Shown in pieces: positions 1 through 7,013 of a DNA stretch of 38,553 nt. The stretch lies in contig CAZPQL010000023.1 in NCBI GenBank assembly GCA_964588725.1, forward strand, positions 1 to 38,553. The letters run 5' to 3'. The notes below the pieces were generated by a model. That model saw nothing but the letters and a program-made list of their open reading frames with translations, was not told where the DNA came from and did not search any database. Position 1 is the stretch's first letter. Each line of letters starts with the position of its first letter. The stretch is from UBA5972 sp964588725 (lineage in GTDB: Bacteria; Pseudomonadota; Alphaproteobacteria; Rhodobacterales; Rhodobacteraceae). The position numbers and the translations under genes were made by a program.

Positions 1-170
1 TGCAATTCGAACAGGAAAGCTTTGGCGCGCTTCATCAAATGTTGTCCGGATTGTCTGAACCCGAGCAGGACGACGCCTGGGCCGAGATCGAAGAAGCGCT
101 AAAAGCGTTCGAGACCGACGGCAAGTTCGAAGGCCCCTGCGAAATGCTGGTTGCGGCTGCGACACGCTAA
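1..170 (+). CDS. 3' end of a probable class I SAM-dependent methyltransferase (partial)
   Basis: An open frame enters from the left edge (first full codon at 3) and stops with TAA at 168-170, giving 55 residues. The tail ends in a GPCEMLVAATR-like segment preceded by an acidic helix. I recognise GPCE(L/M)(L/I)V near the C-terminus from class I SAM-dependent methyltransferases, but the catalytic N-terminal part is outside the window, so the family call rests on the tail alone. The downstream nitrilase starts 57 bases later on the same strand, so the two may be co-transcribed. Substrate unknown. Confidence 0.5.
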   Translation, partial: QFEQESFGALHQMLSGLSEPEQDDAWAEIEEALKAFETDGKFEGPCEMLVAAATR

Positions 171-227
171 AACGTGGCGGCGGCCCAACGGCCGCCGCAC
201 GAAAAACTTCATTCAAAGGACAGACCT

Positions 228-1169
228 ATGACCAAGATCGCCATCGTTCAGGAACCACCGGTTTACCTCGATTTGCCAAAATCACTGGAGCGCGCTGTGG
301 AACTGACCGCAAAGGCCGCCGGGGACGGGGCCGAAATGATCGTCTTTCCCGAGGCATGGTTGCCCGGCTATCCCACCTTTGTGTGGCGGCTTGCGCCGGG
401 TGCGGGCATGGGCAAAACGGACGATTTGTTTGCACGTCTTTTGGCCAATTCGGTGGACTTAAGCAAAGACTGCCTTGCGCCCCTGCGCGCCGCAGCACGC
501 GACCATGGTATTGTGATCGTCATCGGACATCAGGAATCTGACGGCACGGCCAGCGGGGGCACCCTGTTCAACAGTTGTGCAATTATTGATGCCGACGGGC
601 GCATCGTCAACAACCACCGCAAACTGATGCCGACCAACCCCGAACGCATGGTCTGGGGGTTTGGCGACGGATCGGGTCTTAACGTCGTGGAGACCGCTGT
701 CGGGCGCATTGGTACGCTTATTTGTTGGGAAAGCTATATGCCGCTCGCGCGCTTTGCGCTTTATGCACAAAACGTCGACATCTATGTCGCCCCCACGTGG
801 GATTCAGGTGACACCTGGATGGCGACGATGCAGCATATCGCGCGTGAGGGTGCATGCTGGGTAATCAGCTGCGCCACGGCACTTGAAGTGGCCGATATCC
901 CCACGGACATTCCACACTACGACGAGATATTTCCCAACAAGGACGAATGGATCAACCCCGGTGACGCAGTTGTCTACAAGCCCTTTGGTGGTGTTTACGC
1001 GGGACCAATGCATCAGGAAAAGGGCCTGCTACTGACCGATATCAACGTGGCCGATGCGCGCGCGTCACGCCGCAAGTTTGACGCCAGCGGGCACTATGCA
1101 AGGCCCGACGTCTTTTCGCTGCGTGTCAATCGCGCACCCCGACCGGCGGTGGATTTTTCAATAGGCTGA
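228..1169 (+). CDS. Nitrilase (carbon-nitrogen hydrolase family)
   Basis: 313 residues with the nitrilase Glu-Lys-Cys triad: E42 in VFPEAWLPGYP, K132 in NNHRKLMPTNPER and C166 in GTLICWESYMP. The family hydrolyses nitriles to carboxylic acids and ammonia through a thioimidate on the Cys; the CWE context and length fit true nitrilases rather than omega-amidases. The ATG at 228 is chosen over the GTG at 174 because an AAAGGA ribosome-binding site lies at 215-220 and the protein then begins with the usual MTKIAIVQEPP strand. It probably acts in the cytoplasm. Neighbours are a methyltransferase tail upstream, then a DUF938 remnant, a dioxygenase and a thiocyanate-hydrolase-like operon downstream. 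Its natural nitrile cannot be told from sequence. Confidence 0.92.
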   Translation: MTKIAIVQEPPVYLDLPKSLERAVELTAKAAGDGAEMIVFPEAWLPGYPTFVWRLAPGAGMGKTDDLFARLLANSVDLSKDCLAPLRAAARDHGIVIVIGHQESDGTASGGTLFNSCAIIDADGRIVNNHRKLMPTNPERMVWGFGDGSGLNVVETAVGRIGTLICWESYMPLARFALYAQNVDIYVAPTWDSGDTWMATMQHIAREGACWVISCATALEVADIPTDIPHYDEIFPNKDEWINPGDAVVYKPFGGVYAGPMHQEKGLLLTDINVADARASRRKFDASGHYARPDVFSLRVNRAPRPAVDFSIG

Positions 1170-1342
1170 CACCTTTGCAGCGGACAGAGCGCTTTGATGC
1201 GCGCCTGCGGGCGGACAATCCCGATTGGGGAGTGCGTGACGTTGACGAGATCGGCGTTTTGGGCAAGACTTGCGGACTGGATCGGCAAGATCTTATCATC
1301 ATGCCCGCAAACAACCGCCTGTTGGTGCTGCGCAAACGCTAG
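1166..1342 (+). pseudogene. C-terminal remnant of a DUF938 methyltransferase-like gene
   Basis: A frame different from the nitrilase's runs to a TAG at 1340-1342. It encodes a stretch with FDARLRADNPDWGVRD followed by MPANNRLLVLRKR. This matches, by memory, the C-terminal third of DUF938 proteins (FDxxLRxRxPxxGIRD then MPANNxxL). Those proteins are about 200 residues; only about 58 codons are here. The frame closes upstream with TGA at 1079-1081, inside the nitrilase, and contains no ATG before the MPANN Met, so the SAM-binding N-terminal part is gone. The stub begins at the nitrilase stop codon, which suggests a deletion or insertion junction there. Expression as a short protein from a CTG or TTG cannot be excluded but seems unlikely. 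Confidence 0.6.
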
Positions 1343-1353
1343 GATAAATCGCT

Positions 1354-2385
1354 GTGGAACTGCCGTCGTCTTTGCCAGAGCATTTGAACGTCCGGTCAGC
1401 GTGGCGCGGCGAAGACATGCGCCAAAATCCGGATATGTGGACACTGTGGCTGGACGAGCAGCACATTACCGAGTTGAAATCGGCGCTGCGCAACGTCGCA
1501 AAACAAGGCCTTGCCCTGCACCAACTGAACGTCGACACTTTCGCCCTGCCGGTTTTGGGCGGCATACTGCGCGATATGAGAACAACTTTGATTGGCGGGC
1601 ACGGATTTTGCCTGCTGCGCGGAATTGATCCCGCCGATTTTGACGAAGGCGAATTTTCAACACTGTTCTACGGCGTCGGCGCCTATATCGGCAGCGCTCG
1701 CTCGCAGAATGCACAGGGCGATTTGCTGGGGCACGTGCGCGATATCGGCGTGAATTCGAGCGACAACACGACGCGGATTTACCAGACGTCAGAGCGCCAG
1801 ACATTCCACACCGACAGCGCCGACGTTGTCGGGTTGATTTGCCTGAAGGACGCCAAATCGGGCGGTAAATCACTGCTGGTCAGCGCCGCCACGATCTACA
1901 ACGAAATGCGCGCGCGCCGACCTGATCTTCTGCCGTTTTTATTTGACGATATCGCAACCGACAGACGCGGTGAGGTGCCTGCCGGCATGAAACCGTTTTT
2001 TGAAATTCCCGTGTTCACATGGGGCGAAGGTTTTCTCAACGTAATGTACCAGCGCCAGTACATCGATTCGGCGCAACGTTTTGAAGGCACCCTTGAACTG
2101 ACCGAAAATCACGTCGCTGCGCTTGATATGTTCGACACATTGGCCAACGACCCTGCGCTCAATTTTTCTATGCGACTTGCGCCCGGTGACATGCAGTTCG
2201 TGCACAACCATTCGCTGCTGCACGACCGCACGGGGTTTGAAGATTGGTCTGACCCGGTGCACCGCCGTCACCTGTTGCGCCTGTGGCTTTCGGTGCCCGG
2301 TGACCGCCCCCTGCCCGTCTGTTTTGCGCAGCGTTTTGGTAGCGTGGCAATCGGGGATCGCGGCGGCATCGTGGCTGTAAACTAA
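1354..2385 (+). CDS. TauD/TfdA-type Fe(II)/2-oxoglutarate dioxygenase
   Basis: 343 residues. The iron-binding facial triad is visible as H152-x-D154 (TFHTDSADVV) and the distal His at 290 (LLHDRTGFED); R309 in RRHLLRLWL fits the 2-oxoglutarate carboxylate ligand. Relatives hydroxylate taurine, 2,4-D, gamma-butyrobetaine and many other small acids, and the substrate cannot be assigned here. The GTG at 1354 follows an AGGA at 1341-1344 and keeps the SAWRGEDM segment that this subfamily usually has near its N-terminus; an ATG at 1417 would lose it. The gene starts 11 bases after the DUF938 remnant ends. Its TAA stop lies within the first bases of a dispersed palindromic repeat. Confidence 0.85.
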   Translation: MELPSSLPEHLNVRSAWRGEDMRQNPDMWTLWLDEQHITELKSALRNVAKQGLALHQLNVDTFALPVLGGILRDMRTTLIGGHGFCLLRGIDPADFDEGEFSTLFYGVGAYIGSARSQNAQGDLLGHVRDIGVNSSDNTTRIYQTSERQTFHTDSADVVGLICLKDAKSGGKSLLVSAATIYNEMRARRPDLLPFLFDDIATDRRGEVPAGMKPFFEIPVFTWGEGFLNVMYQRQYIDSAQRFEGTLELTENHVAALDMFDTLANDPALNFSMRLAPGDMQFVHNHSLLHDRTGFEDWSDPVHRRHLLRLWLSVPGDRPLPVCFAQRFGSVAIGDRGGIVAVN

Positions 2386-2439
2386 AGCATTTCGCATTAA
2401 TCCAGTCTCAGCCAACGCCGCTTGAAATCAAAGATTTCA
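2382..2439. repeat. Dispersed intergenic palindromic repeat, copy A
   Basis: The element opens with CTAAAGCATTTCGC (2382-2395) and closes with the hairpin TGAAATC-AAA-GATTTCA (2423-2439). The same two blocks recur at 17565-17578 and 17606-17622 with exactly the same 41-base offset, while the bases between have diverged. Copy A begins inside the stop codon of the dioxygenase gene. The rest of the gap, 2440-2490, shows nothing I can name. Confidence 0.75.
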
Positions 2440-2490
2440 ACACGTTGGGTGAAAAGCGATGGTTCAGGTAAGACGCGAAACGCTGTAAGT

Positions 2491-2892
2491 TCAGGACCGG
2501 CCCGCGACTTCGCGGGAACCGCGCAACCATGCACGTGCATCCCTGTAATCGAACCCAAGCGACACAAGGTTAACCGCCAACAACAGCGGCAGATAGCTTG
2601 TCATCAGAGAGTCGGCGACCAGATCCTCGCCGGGCAGCACCGCAATATATATCACCAAAGGCGTCCAGATCACGATATGCGGCCACGCCATGGCCTTGGA
2701 AAACCCGCGCTCGATCATCATGATCGGCAGATTGGGCATCATCCCGCCCACAGCAAGCGTGGCGATCAAAAGGCCGTGCGGCTCGGCGATAAACAATAGG
2801 CTGGCCAAATTCACCGGCACCAGAACCGCCGCCACCCAGAATTGCACCCAACGCGGCAAAGCACTGAAAGACTGCCAAACATCGTTGATCAT
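2491..2892 (-). CDS. Small multi-pass membrane protein, unknown function
   Basis: 133 residues with about three or four hydrophobic spans, at roughly residues 17-37, 39-55, 74-88 and 100-115, and a basic C-terminal tail. I do not recognise the family. An AAGGGG ribosome-binding site lies just upstream of the ATG at 2892 on the minus strand, supporting a real gene. It is divergent from the thiocyanate-hydrolase-like operon, with only 76 bases between the two starts, so the two may share a control region. No transporter or chaperone signature is visible; a link to thiocyanate or cobalt would be pure inference from position. Confidence 0.7.
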   Translation of the reverse strand: MINDVWQSFSALPRWVQFWVAAVLVPVNLASLLFIAEPHGLLIATLAVGGMMPNLPIMMIERGFSKAMAWPHIVIWTPLVIYIAVLPGEDLVADSLMTSYLPLLLAVNLVSLGFDYRDARAWLRGSREVAGRS

Positions 2893-2968
2893 ACCCGTCC
2901 CCTTTCAGCCACAAAAACCTGCGTCACATCCGTTGCGCACCTGAACGCGAAAGTCTAGCTTAAATGCA

Positions 2969-3316
2969 ATGGATCAATTTGACGGCAGACGATGGCACGA
3001 TATGGGCGGATTGGACGCCGGCCCGGTGGTGCCCGAAGATCACGACTATGCGCTCTGGGAAAAACGTGTCGATGCGCTGATGGTGATTGCCTCCGGTAGG
3101 GGTTTGTTCACCGTGGACGGACTGCGCCGTTGCATCGAGGATCTGGGCGCAACCGCCTATGAAACCATGAGCTATTACGAACGCTGGATCGCCAGCGTCA
3201 ATCAGAATCTGCTGGAGGCCGGGGTGTATTCGACCTCTGAACTTGGCGCGCGCATGGCTGACGTGGCGGCGCGCGGCGAAACCTACGGCGACTGCACCGG
3301 GCCCGGCAATGAATGA
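2969..3316 (+). CDS. scnB: Thiocyanate hydrolase beta-type subunit (nitrile hydratase beta N-terminal half)
   Basis: 115 residues that match only the N-terminal half of a nitrile hydratase beta chain: HDMGG at 10-14 followed by AGPV, the WEKRVDAL helix at 30-37 whose Arg33 corresponds to the conserved Arg contacting the oxidised Cys ligands, and YYERW at 69-73. Ordinary beta chains are about 210-230 residues with a C-terminal SH3-like barrel; here that barrel is the separate next gene. In cobalt thiocyanate hydrolase the beta subunit likewise corresponds to the N-terminal half. The stop overlaps the next start by 8 bases, implying coupled translation. Metal-chaperone homologues also resemble this region, but HDMGG favours a structural subunit. 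A split-beta nitrile hydratase is the alternative. Confidence 0.7.
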   Translation: MDQFDGRRWHDMGGLDAGPVVPEDHDYALWEKRVDALMVIASGRGLFTVDGLRRCIEDLGATAYETMSYYERWIASVNQNLLEAGVYSTSELGARMADVAARGETYGDCTGPGNE

Positions 3317-3596
3317 ACCGGTGCGCATTAAATACGCTCACCCACCGGGGCACGTGCGCGCACCCTATTTTCTGCGCGGTAAACGCGGAATTGTGATCAC
3401 AAATCTCGGGCCCCGTATCGACGCCGAGCGCAGCGCCTATCGCCAAACCGCGCCAAAAATTGATCTGTACCGCGTGCGTTTTAGCATGGCCGAGCTCTGG
3501 GGAGATCAGGCAGAACACCCGTTCGACACGGTGGACGCAGAAATTTACGACAACTGGCTGGAGTGGGAGAACCGCGCTTCTCCTTTGGGCGAATAA
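3309..3596 (+). CDS. scnA: Thiocyanate hydrolase alpha-type subunit (nitrile hydratase beta C-terminal, SH3-like)
   Basis: 95 residues corresponding to the C-terminal SH3-like barrel of nitrile hydratase beta. Visible landmarks are the Arg-rich RGKRGIV turn at 23-29, where family members place the second Arg that contacts the claw-setting Cys oxygens, LYRVRF at 53-58, and ELWG at 62-65 followed by the conserved terminal strand. The ATG at 3309 lies inside the end of scnB (ATGAATGA), giving an 8-base overlap; an in-frame GTG at 3243 would only add residues read from scnB sequence. Thiocyanate hydrolase alpha subunits are about 126 residues, so this one is short. The TAA overlaps the next start by one base. 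Confidence 0.7.
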   Translation: MNEPVRIKYAHPPGHVRAPYFLRGKRGIVITNLGPRIDAERSAYRQTAPKIDLYRVRFSMAELWGDQAEHPFDTVDAEIYDNWLEWENRASPLGE

Positions 3597-4243
3597 TGCC
3601 GCACGACGAAATTATACACAGCCCCGCAGGTATAAGTGCGTCGGGTCACCCTTACCGCGAGGATCAAGACGCGCCCCTAACCTATTGGCAAAACATGGAA
3701 ATTGCCATTCGCGAATTGCTTGTAGAGAAAAATGTGACCACGCCGCAGGAAATTTCGGCGACGATTGACGCCATGGATGCGCGTTCGCCTGCCGACGGAG
3801 CGCGCGTGGTGGCGCGGGCGTGGGTTGACGCCGATTTTCGCGCCCGGCTTCTGGCGGACGGCTCTGCTGCCTGTCGTGAAATGAGCTTTGACATCGGTGC
3901 GCTGAAACTGATCGCGCTGGAGAACACGCCCGATATTCACAATGTCGTCGTCTGCACCTTATGTTCGTGTTACCCGCGCAATCTTTTGGGCCTGCCGCCC
4001 GACTGGTACAAACAGCGCGCTTACCGCGCGCGCGTTGTCAAAACACCGCGCGCAGTATTGGGCGAATTTGGTCTGAAATTGCCTGCGACCACGCAAGTGC
4101 GCGTGCACGATTCCACCGCCGAAATGCGTTATATTGTGATCCCGCTGCGCCCCCACGGCACCGGGGAAATGAATGAGACCGAATTGGCAGACCTGGTCAG
4201 CCGCGACAGCATGATCGGCGTCGCGGTGGCACGGCAACCTTAG
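3596..4243 (+). CDS. scnC: Thiocyanate hydrolase gamma-type catalytic subunit (nitrile hydratase alpha family)
   Basis: 215 residues homologous to nitrile hydratase alpha chains. The metal site is C120-T-L-C123-S-C125; Thr after the first Cys is the cobalt-type signature (iron enzymes have Ser). Next come Y126-P127-R128, LLGLPPDWYK, the RARVVKTPRAVL strand, RVHDSTAEMRY and the terminal RDSMIGVAV. Most nitrile hydratases have Trp where this protein has R128. From memory, an Arg at this position (gamma Arg136) helps select thiocyanate in the Thiobacillus thioparus enzyme. The predicted reaction is thiocyanate plus water to carbonyl sulfide and ammonia. The ATG at 3596 overlaps the scnA stop (TAATG). 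No activator or cobalt transporter gene follows in the window. A nitrile-using enzyme remains possible. Confidence 0.75.
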   Translation: MPHDEIIHSPAGISASGHPYREDQDAPLTYWQNMEIAIRELLVEKNVTTPQEISATIDAMDARSPADGARVVARAWVDADFRARLLADGSAACREMSFDIGALKLIALENTPDIHNVVVCTLCSCYPRNLLGLPPDWYKQRAYRARVVKTPRAVLGEFGLKLPATTQVRVHDSTAEMRYIVIPLRPHGTGEMNETELADLVSRDSMIGVAVARQP

Positions 4244-4278
4244 GCAGCGCGGCCTTGTGAGCGCGGGGTGCAGTCGCT

Positions 4279-5208
4279 ATGTCTGGCGCATCGACAGCCC
4301 CGGGGCAGAACTTGAAAAAAATCATCTACGCGTATGACCGCAAAAATACGCGCTTTTACATAAAAGATCTGGCCTACCGCGCCGTTGTCGGACTGGTGTT
4401 GTTGGTACCCTACCGGTTGCGCGTACCCCTTTTCGGGTGGTTGCTGACCTGGGTGTTGGCACCGCTGGTCAGGATCAAGCCGCGCATTCGGGCCAACCTG
4501 CGGTTTGCCTATCGAGACATTGACGAGGCGGACCAGACCCGCATCGCCAATCAGGCGTGTGACAACTTTGGGCGACTGCTAATCGAAAACCTGAGCGCGC
4601 GCGACTTTGTCAGACATGCGCGTGACACTGCAATGACCGGGCCGGGTGTTGGCACGCTGAAAGCAGCGCTGGATAACGGAAAACCGGTGATTCTTGTGTC
4701 GGGTCATTTTGGCAATTTTCAGGTGGGCCGTACCTGTCTGGAACAAATGGGCCACCCGGTGGCGTCGATCTACCGGCCGCTGAACAACGGCTACACAAAC
4801 GTGCGTTACCGCGACAACCTTGACCTGATATCAGGGCCGAATTTCCCGCGCGGCATGAAAGGCACCCGCGACGCGTTGCGCCATATAAAAAGCGGCGGCA
4901 TTCTGGCGCTGTTGATCGATCAATATTCTGACGAAGGCGAGGTGTTGCGTTTTTTTGACCGCCCGACGCGCACGGTGACCTCGGCTGCAGATTTTTCGTT
5001 GCGCTTTGACGCGCTGCTGGTTCCGGTTTTTGGTGTCAGGCGCAGCGACGGACGCAGTTTTGATCTGGTGGTCGACGAACCTATCGTCCATAGCGACGCT
5101 GCCACAATGATCCAGACATTCAACGACAGGCTGGAAGCGCAGATTCGCCTACATCCGGGACAGTGGTTTTGGCTGCACCAGCGTTGGAAAGATACGATCG
5201 GGAATTGA
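4279..5208 (+). CDS. LpxL/HtrB-like lysophospholipid or lipid A acyltransferase
   Basis: 309 residues with an N-terminal hydrophobic anchor (about 32-65) and the LPLAT fold: SGHFGNFQVGR at 141-151, YRPLNN, LIDQYSDEG and a C-terminal WFWLHQRWK. Family members move acyl chains onto lipid A or lysophospholipids at the inner membrane, using a HX4(D/E) pair. Here His143 is present but the acidic partner is Gln148, so the catalytic box is non-canonical. The start is the ATG at 4279, 36 bases after scnC, with a weak ribosome-binding site; possibly read through from the scn operon. It ends 2 bases from the convergent DUF1223 gene. A donor cannot be inferred. Confidence 0.8.
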   Translation: MSGASTAPGQNLKKIIYAYDRKNTRFYIKDLAYRAVVGLVLLVPYRLRVPLFGWLLTWVLAPLVRIKPRIRANLRFAYRDIDEADQTRIANQACDNFGRLLIENLSARDFVRHARDTAMTGPGVGTLKAALDNGKPVILVSGHFGNFQVGRTCLEQMGHPVASIYRPLNNGYTNVRYRDNLDLISGPNFPRGMKGTRDALRHIKSGGILALLIDQYSDEGEVLRFFDRPTRTVTSAADFSLRFDALLVPVFGVRRSDGRSFDLVVDEPIVHSDAATMIQTFNDRLEAQIRLHPGQWFWLHQRWKDTIGN

Positions 5209-5210
5209 GC

Positions 5211-5906
5211 CTATTCAACCCTTTGCGCGGCCAGTATCGCACCGGTGTTCGGTTTTTGCACAATCACAACTGCGGGTTCGGACCCTTTGATCGCGATTTC
5301 CCGGTCGAACGTTCCGCGACCGTTCCACTCGCCGATTACCGTCCAGCTGACCACGACGTTGGAATAAGTGATGCGTCGTCCGGCGTTTTCACCGCGGGCA
5401 ATGGATACAACCTGTTCGGGCAGATACCGGACCAGCTGAACGACATTCGGGCCGACAGCGGTATGTACTCCACGCAAGGAAACCCTAAGCGTCGTGCCCT
5501 CGCGCGAGGCGCGCAGGTTTACAACCGAATCGGCATGACCGTGCGCTGTCAGCAGGCTGCGCACTTCTGCGGGCCGGTTGCCCACAACGTGTGAGCTTCC
5601 CTGAATGATCATCTGTGGGGTATAGATCGTCCGCTTGTTGGCGGCGCGTGCATAACTGCGCTGGCGGCTGGTATATTTGGGGTCGCCAAAGTTGTCTTTC
5701 CAGCCCAGATAATCCCAGTAATCCACATGCAATGCCAGCGGTATGACATCGTCGCGGTTGGCCAGTTCACCAAGCAATTTGTCCGCAGGCGGACATGAAG
5801 AACACCCCTGCGAGGTGTAAAGTTCCACCACAATCGGGCCACTTTGCGCCAGCGCAGCGGCGCTGTGAACAAATGCGATCAGCAAAGAAGTCAGAAAAAT
5901 GCGCAT
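5211..5906 (-). CDS. DUF1223 secreted thioredoxin-like protein
   Basis: 231 residues starting with a signal peptide (about 1-21, ending in AALA-QS). The mature start has ELYTSQGCSSCPPAD with C35 and C38 in a CxxC arrangement, the hallmark of DUF1223, followed by the HVDYWDYLGWKD segment also typical of the family. It is predicted to be periplasmic; a redox role is inferred from the thioredoxin-like CxxC and is not established. It lies downstream of the ICMT-like gene on the same strand with an 85-base gap and converges with the acyltransferase gene with 2 bases between stops. Confidence 0.85.
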   Translation of the reverse strand: MRIFLTSLLIAFVHSAAALAQSGPIVVELYTSQGCSSCPPADKLLGELANRDDVIPLALHVDYWDYLGWKDNFGDPKYTSRQRSYARAANKRTIYTPQMIIQGSSHVVGNRPAEVRSLLTAHGHADSVVNLRASREGTTLRVSLRGVHTAVGPNVVQLVRYLPEQVVSIARGENAGRRITYSNVVVSWTVIGEWNGRGTFDREIAIKGSEPAVVIVQKPNTGAILAAQRVE

Positions 5907-5991
5907 AAGATTTTCTTCGGTTTGGGTTTCGGTACCATACGCTTAGAGACACCGGCGCGCCAAGACCAATCAAGCCTGCGTTAGAATTGTG

Positions 5992-6459
5992 TTACAGTTT
6001 TGTCAGAACCGGCAGCCAGCGGTTCGTCGTAGCGAAATAGTGATTGGCACCGGTGCCAAACGCCGTCTTAAGATTTGCTTCTTCGTGCCGAATAAAGCGG
6101 TTGGTGATGATCGCAGCGAATACAAACGGCACCAACAAAGCCGAAACCGCGCCCAACCAAAGCCCCCACCCCAGCAAAAATAGTGCCATGCCCGAATAAA
6201 TCGGGTTGCGTGAAATGCGGTAAGGACCTTCAACGATAAGCGTTGTCGGCGCGCCGCGCGGATCAATCGTGGTTTTGACACGGCGGAACCAGGCCGCGCA
6301 CCAGATCACGATCGCCACACCGTCGGCCATCACCAATAAACCCAGCCAGCCCCAAAACGGTTGATCGAACCGCCCGACCGGCAGCCATCGTGCCAGCGCA
6401 ACTGCCGCCACCGCCAGACCCAAAGTCCACAGCGGCGGAACGTCCCATTTCTTAGCCAT
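5992..6459 (-). CDS. Isoprenylcysteine carboxyl methyltransferase (ICMT)-like membrane protein
   Basis: 155 residues with about four hydrophobic spans. The C-terminal half has GPYRISRNPIYSG (78-90), then the HEE...L...FG...Y pattern (125-141), both typical of the ICMT/PEMT-like methyltransferase superfamily that methylates membrane-embedded substrates using SAM. Bacteria generally lack prenylated CaaX proteins, so the substrate is unknown. The ATG at 6459 has a GGAG site about 8 bases upstream and gives MAKKWDVPP as in relatives; a longer in-frame start at 6519 would run into the preceding gene. It follows the DOPA dioxygenase gene by 14 bases, so the two are probably co-transcribed. Confidence 0.8.
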   Translation of the reverse strand: MAKKWDVPPLWTLGLAVAAVALARWLPVGRFDQPFWGWLGLLVMADGVAIVIWCAAWFRRVKTTIDPRGAPTTLIVEGPYRISRNPIYSGMALFLLGWGLWLGAVSALLVPFVFAAIITNRFIRHEEANLKTAFGTGANHYFATTNRWLPVLTKL

Positions 6460-6473
6460 ATGTTTGCTCCGGT

Positions 6474-6812
6474 CTATTGGAATATCGACAAGTTCAAATC
6501 CAGTCCCGCGCCCAGCCACGTGGCCCGTTCGACATGGTCGCGCAGATGATCGCCCGTGTCGGGATGGGCAAATACGATCAGCCCGTCACGGTGAAACGCC
6601 AACCACGTCATCACTGGGGCAAAAAGCTTGGGCGTCACAGTCAACTGGCACGAACCCATGGGGTGTGGACCTACCGGACGGTCGTGGAAATTACCTACGG
6701 GCACGCCGAATTCGGCGTGGGCCGCCGCGCACAGCGCCTGCGCCCGAAGTTTTGTATCGGCATCAAAATAAACGTGGGCGTGGTAACCCTTGATATCTGA
6801 AATGTCGCTCAT
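6474..6812 (-). CDS. DOPA 4,5-dioxygenase family protein
   Basis: 112 residues from the ATG at 6812. The N-terminal GYHAHVYFDAD motif, the central VGPHPMGSCQL and the late FAHPDTGDHLRDH are the His-bearing landmarks of the DOPA 4,5-dioxygenase family, small extradiol-type ring-cleaving enzymes known from fungi and widespread in bacteria. The bacterial function is mostly unproven; an aromatic catechol substrate is inferred from the family. A longer in-frame start at 6872 exists, but homologues begin close to the IKGYHAH strand. It is the first gene of a minus-strand run with the ICMT-like gene 14 bases downstream. Confidence 0.85.
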   Translation of the reverse strand: MSDISDIKGYHAHVYFDADTKLRAQALCAAAHAEFGVPVGNFHDRPVGPHPMGSCQLTVTPKLFAPVMTWLAFHRDGLIVFAHPDTGDHLRDHVERATWLGAGLDLNLSIFQ

Positions 6813-7013
6813 CGCTTTGAATATAAGCCGGACCCACGGCAAAACAAGTCCACAGGACTGCCATTGCGACACGTAAAAAAAGACAGCACGGTCTCAGCCC
6901 ACCTCAGAGAAAAGCGCAAACACAGATGCCGATGTCTGGTTCACTGTGCCGCATGGTGACGTCAATCCATATCCTTATCGTTCGCGTAGGCGCAAAATAG
7001 AGGATGACCAATT

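Noticed and set aside
174..227. N-terminal extension of the nitrilase from a GTG
   Set aside because: The AAAGGA site at 215-220 serves the ATG at 228, and the added 18 residues do not look like a nitrilase N-terminus.
2969..3316. Reading the first scn gene as a nitrile hydratase activator (P14K/P15K-like)
   Set aside because: Activators share this helical region but lack the HDMGG...GPV N-terminus and YYERW seen here, and the C-terminal beta half follows directly.
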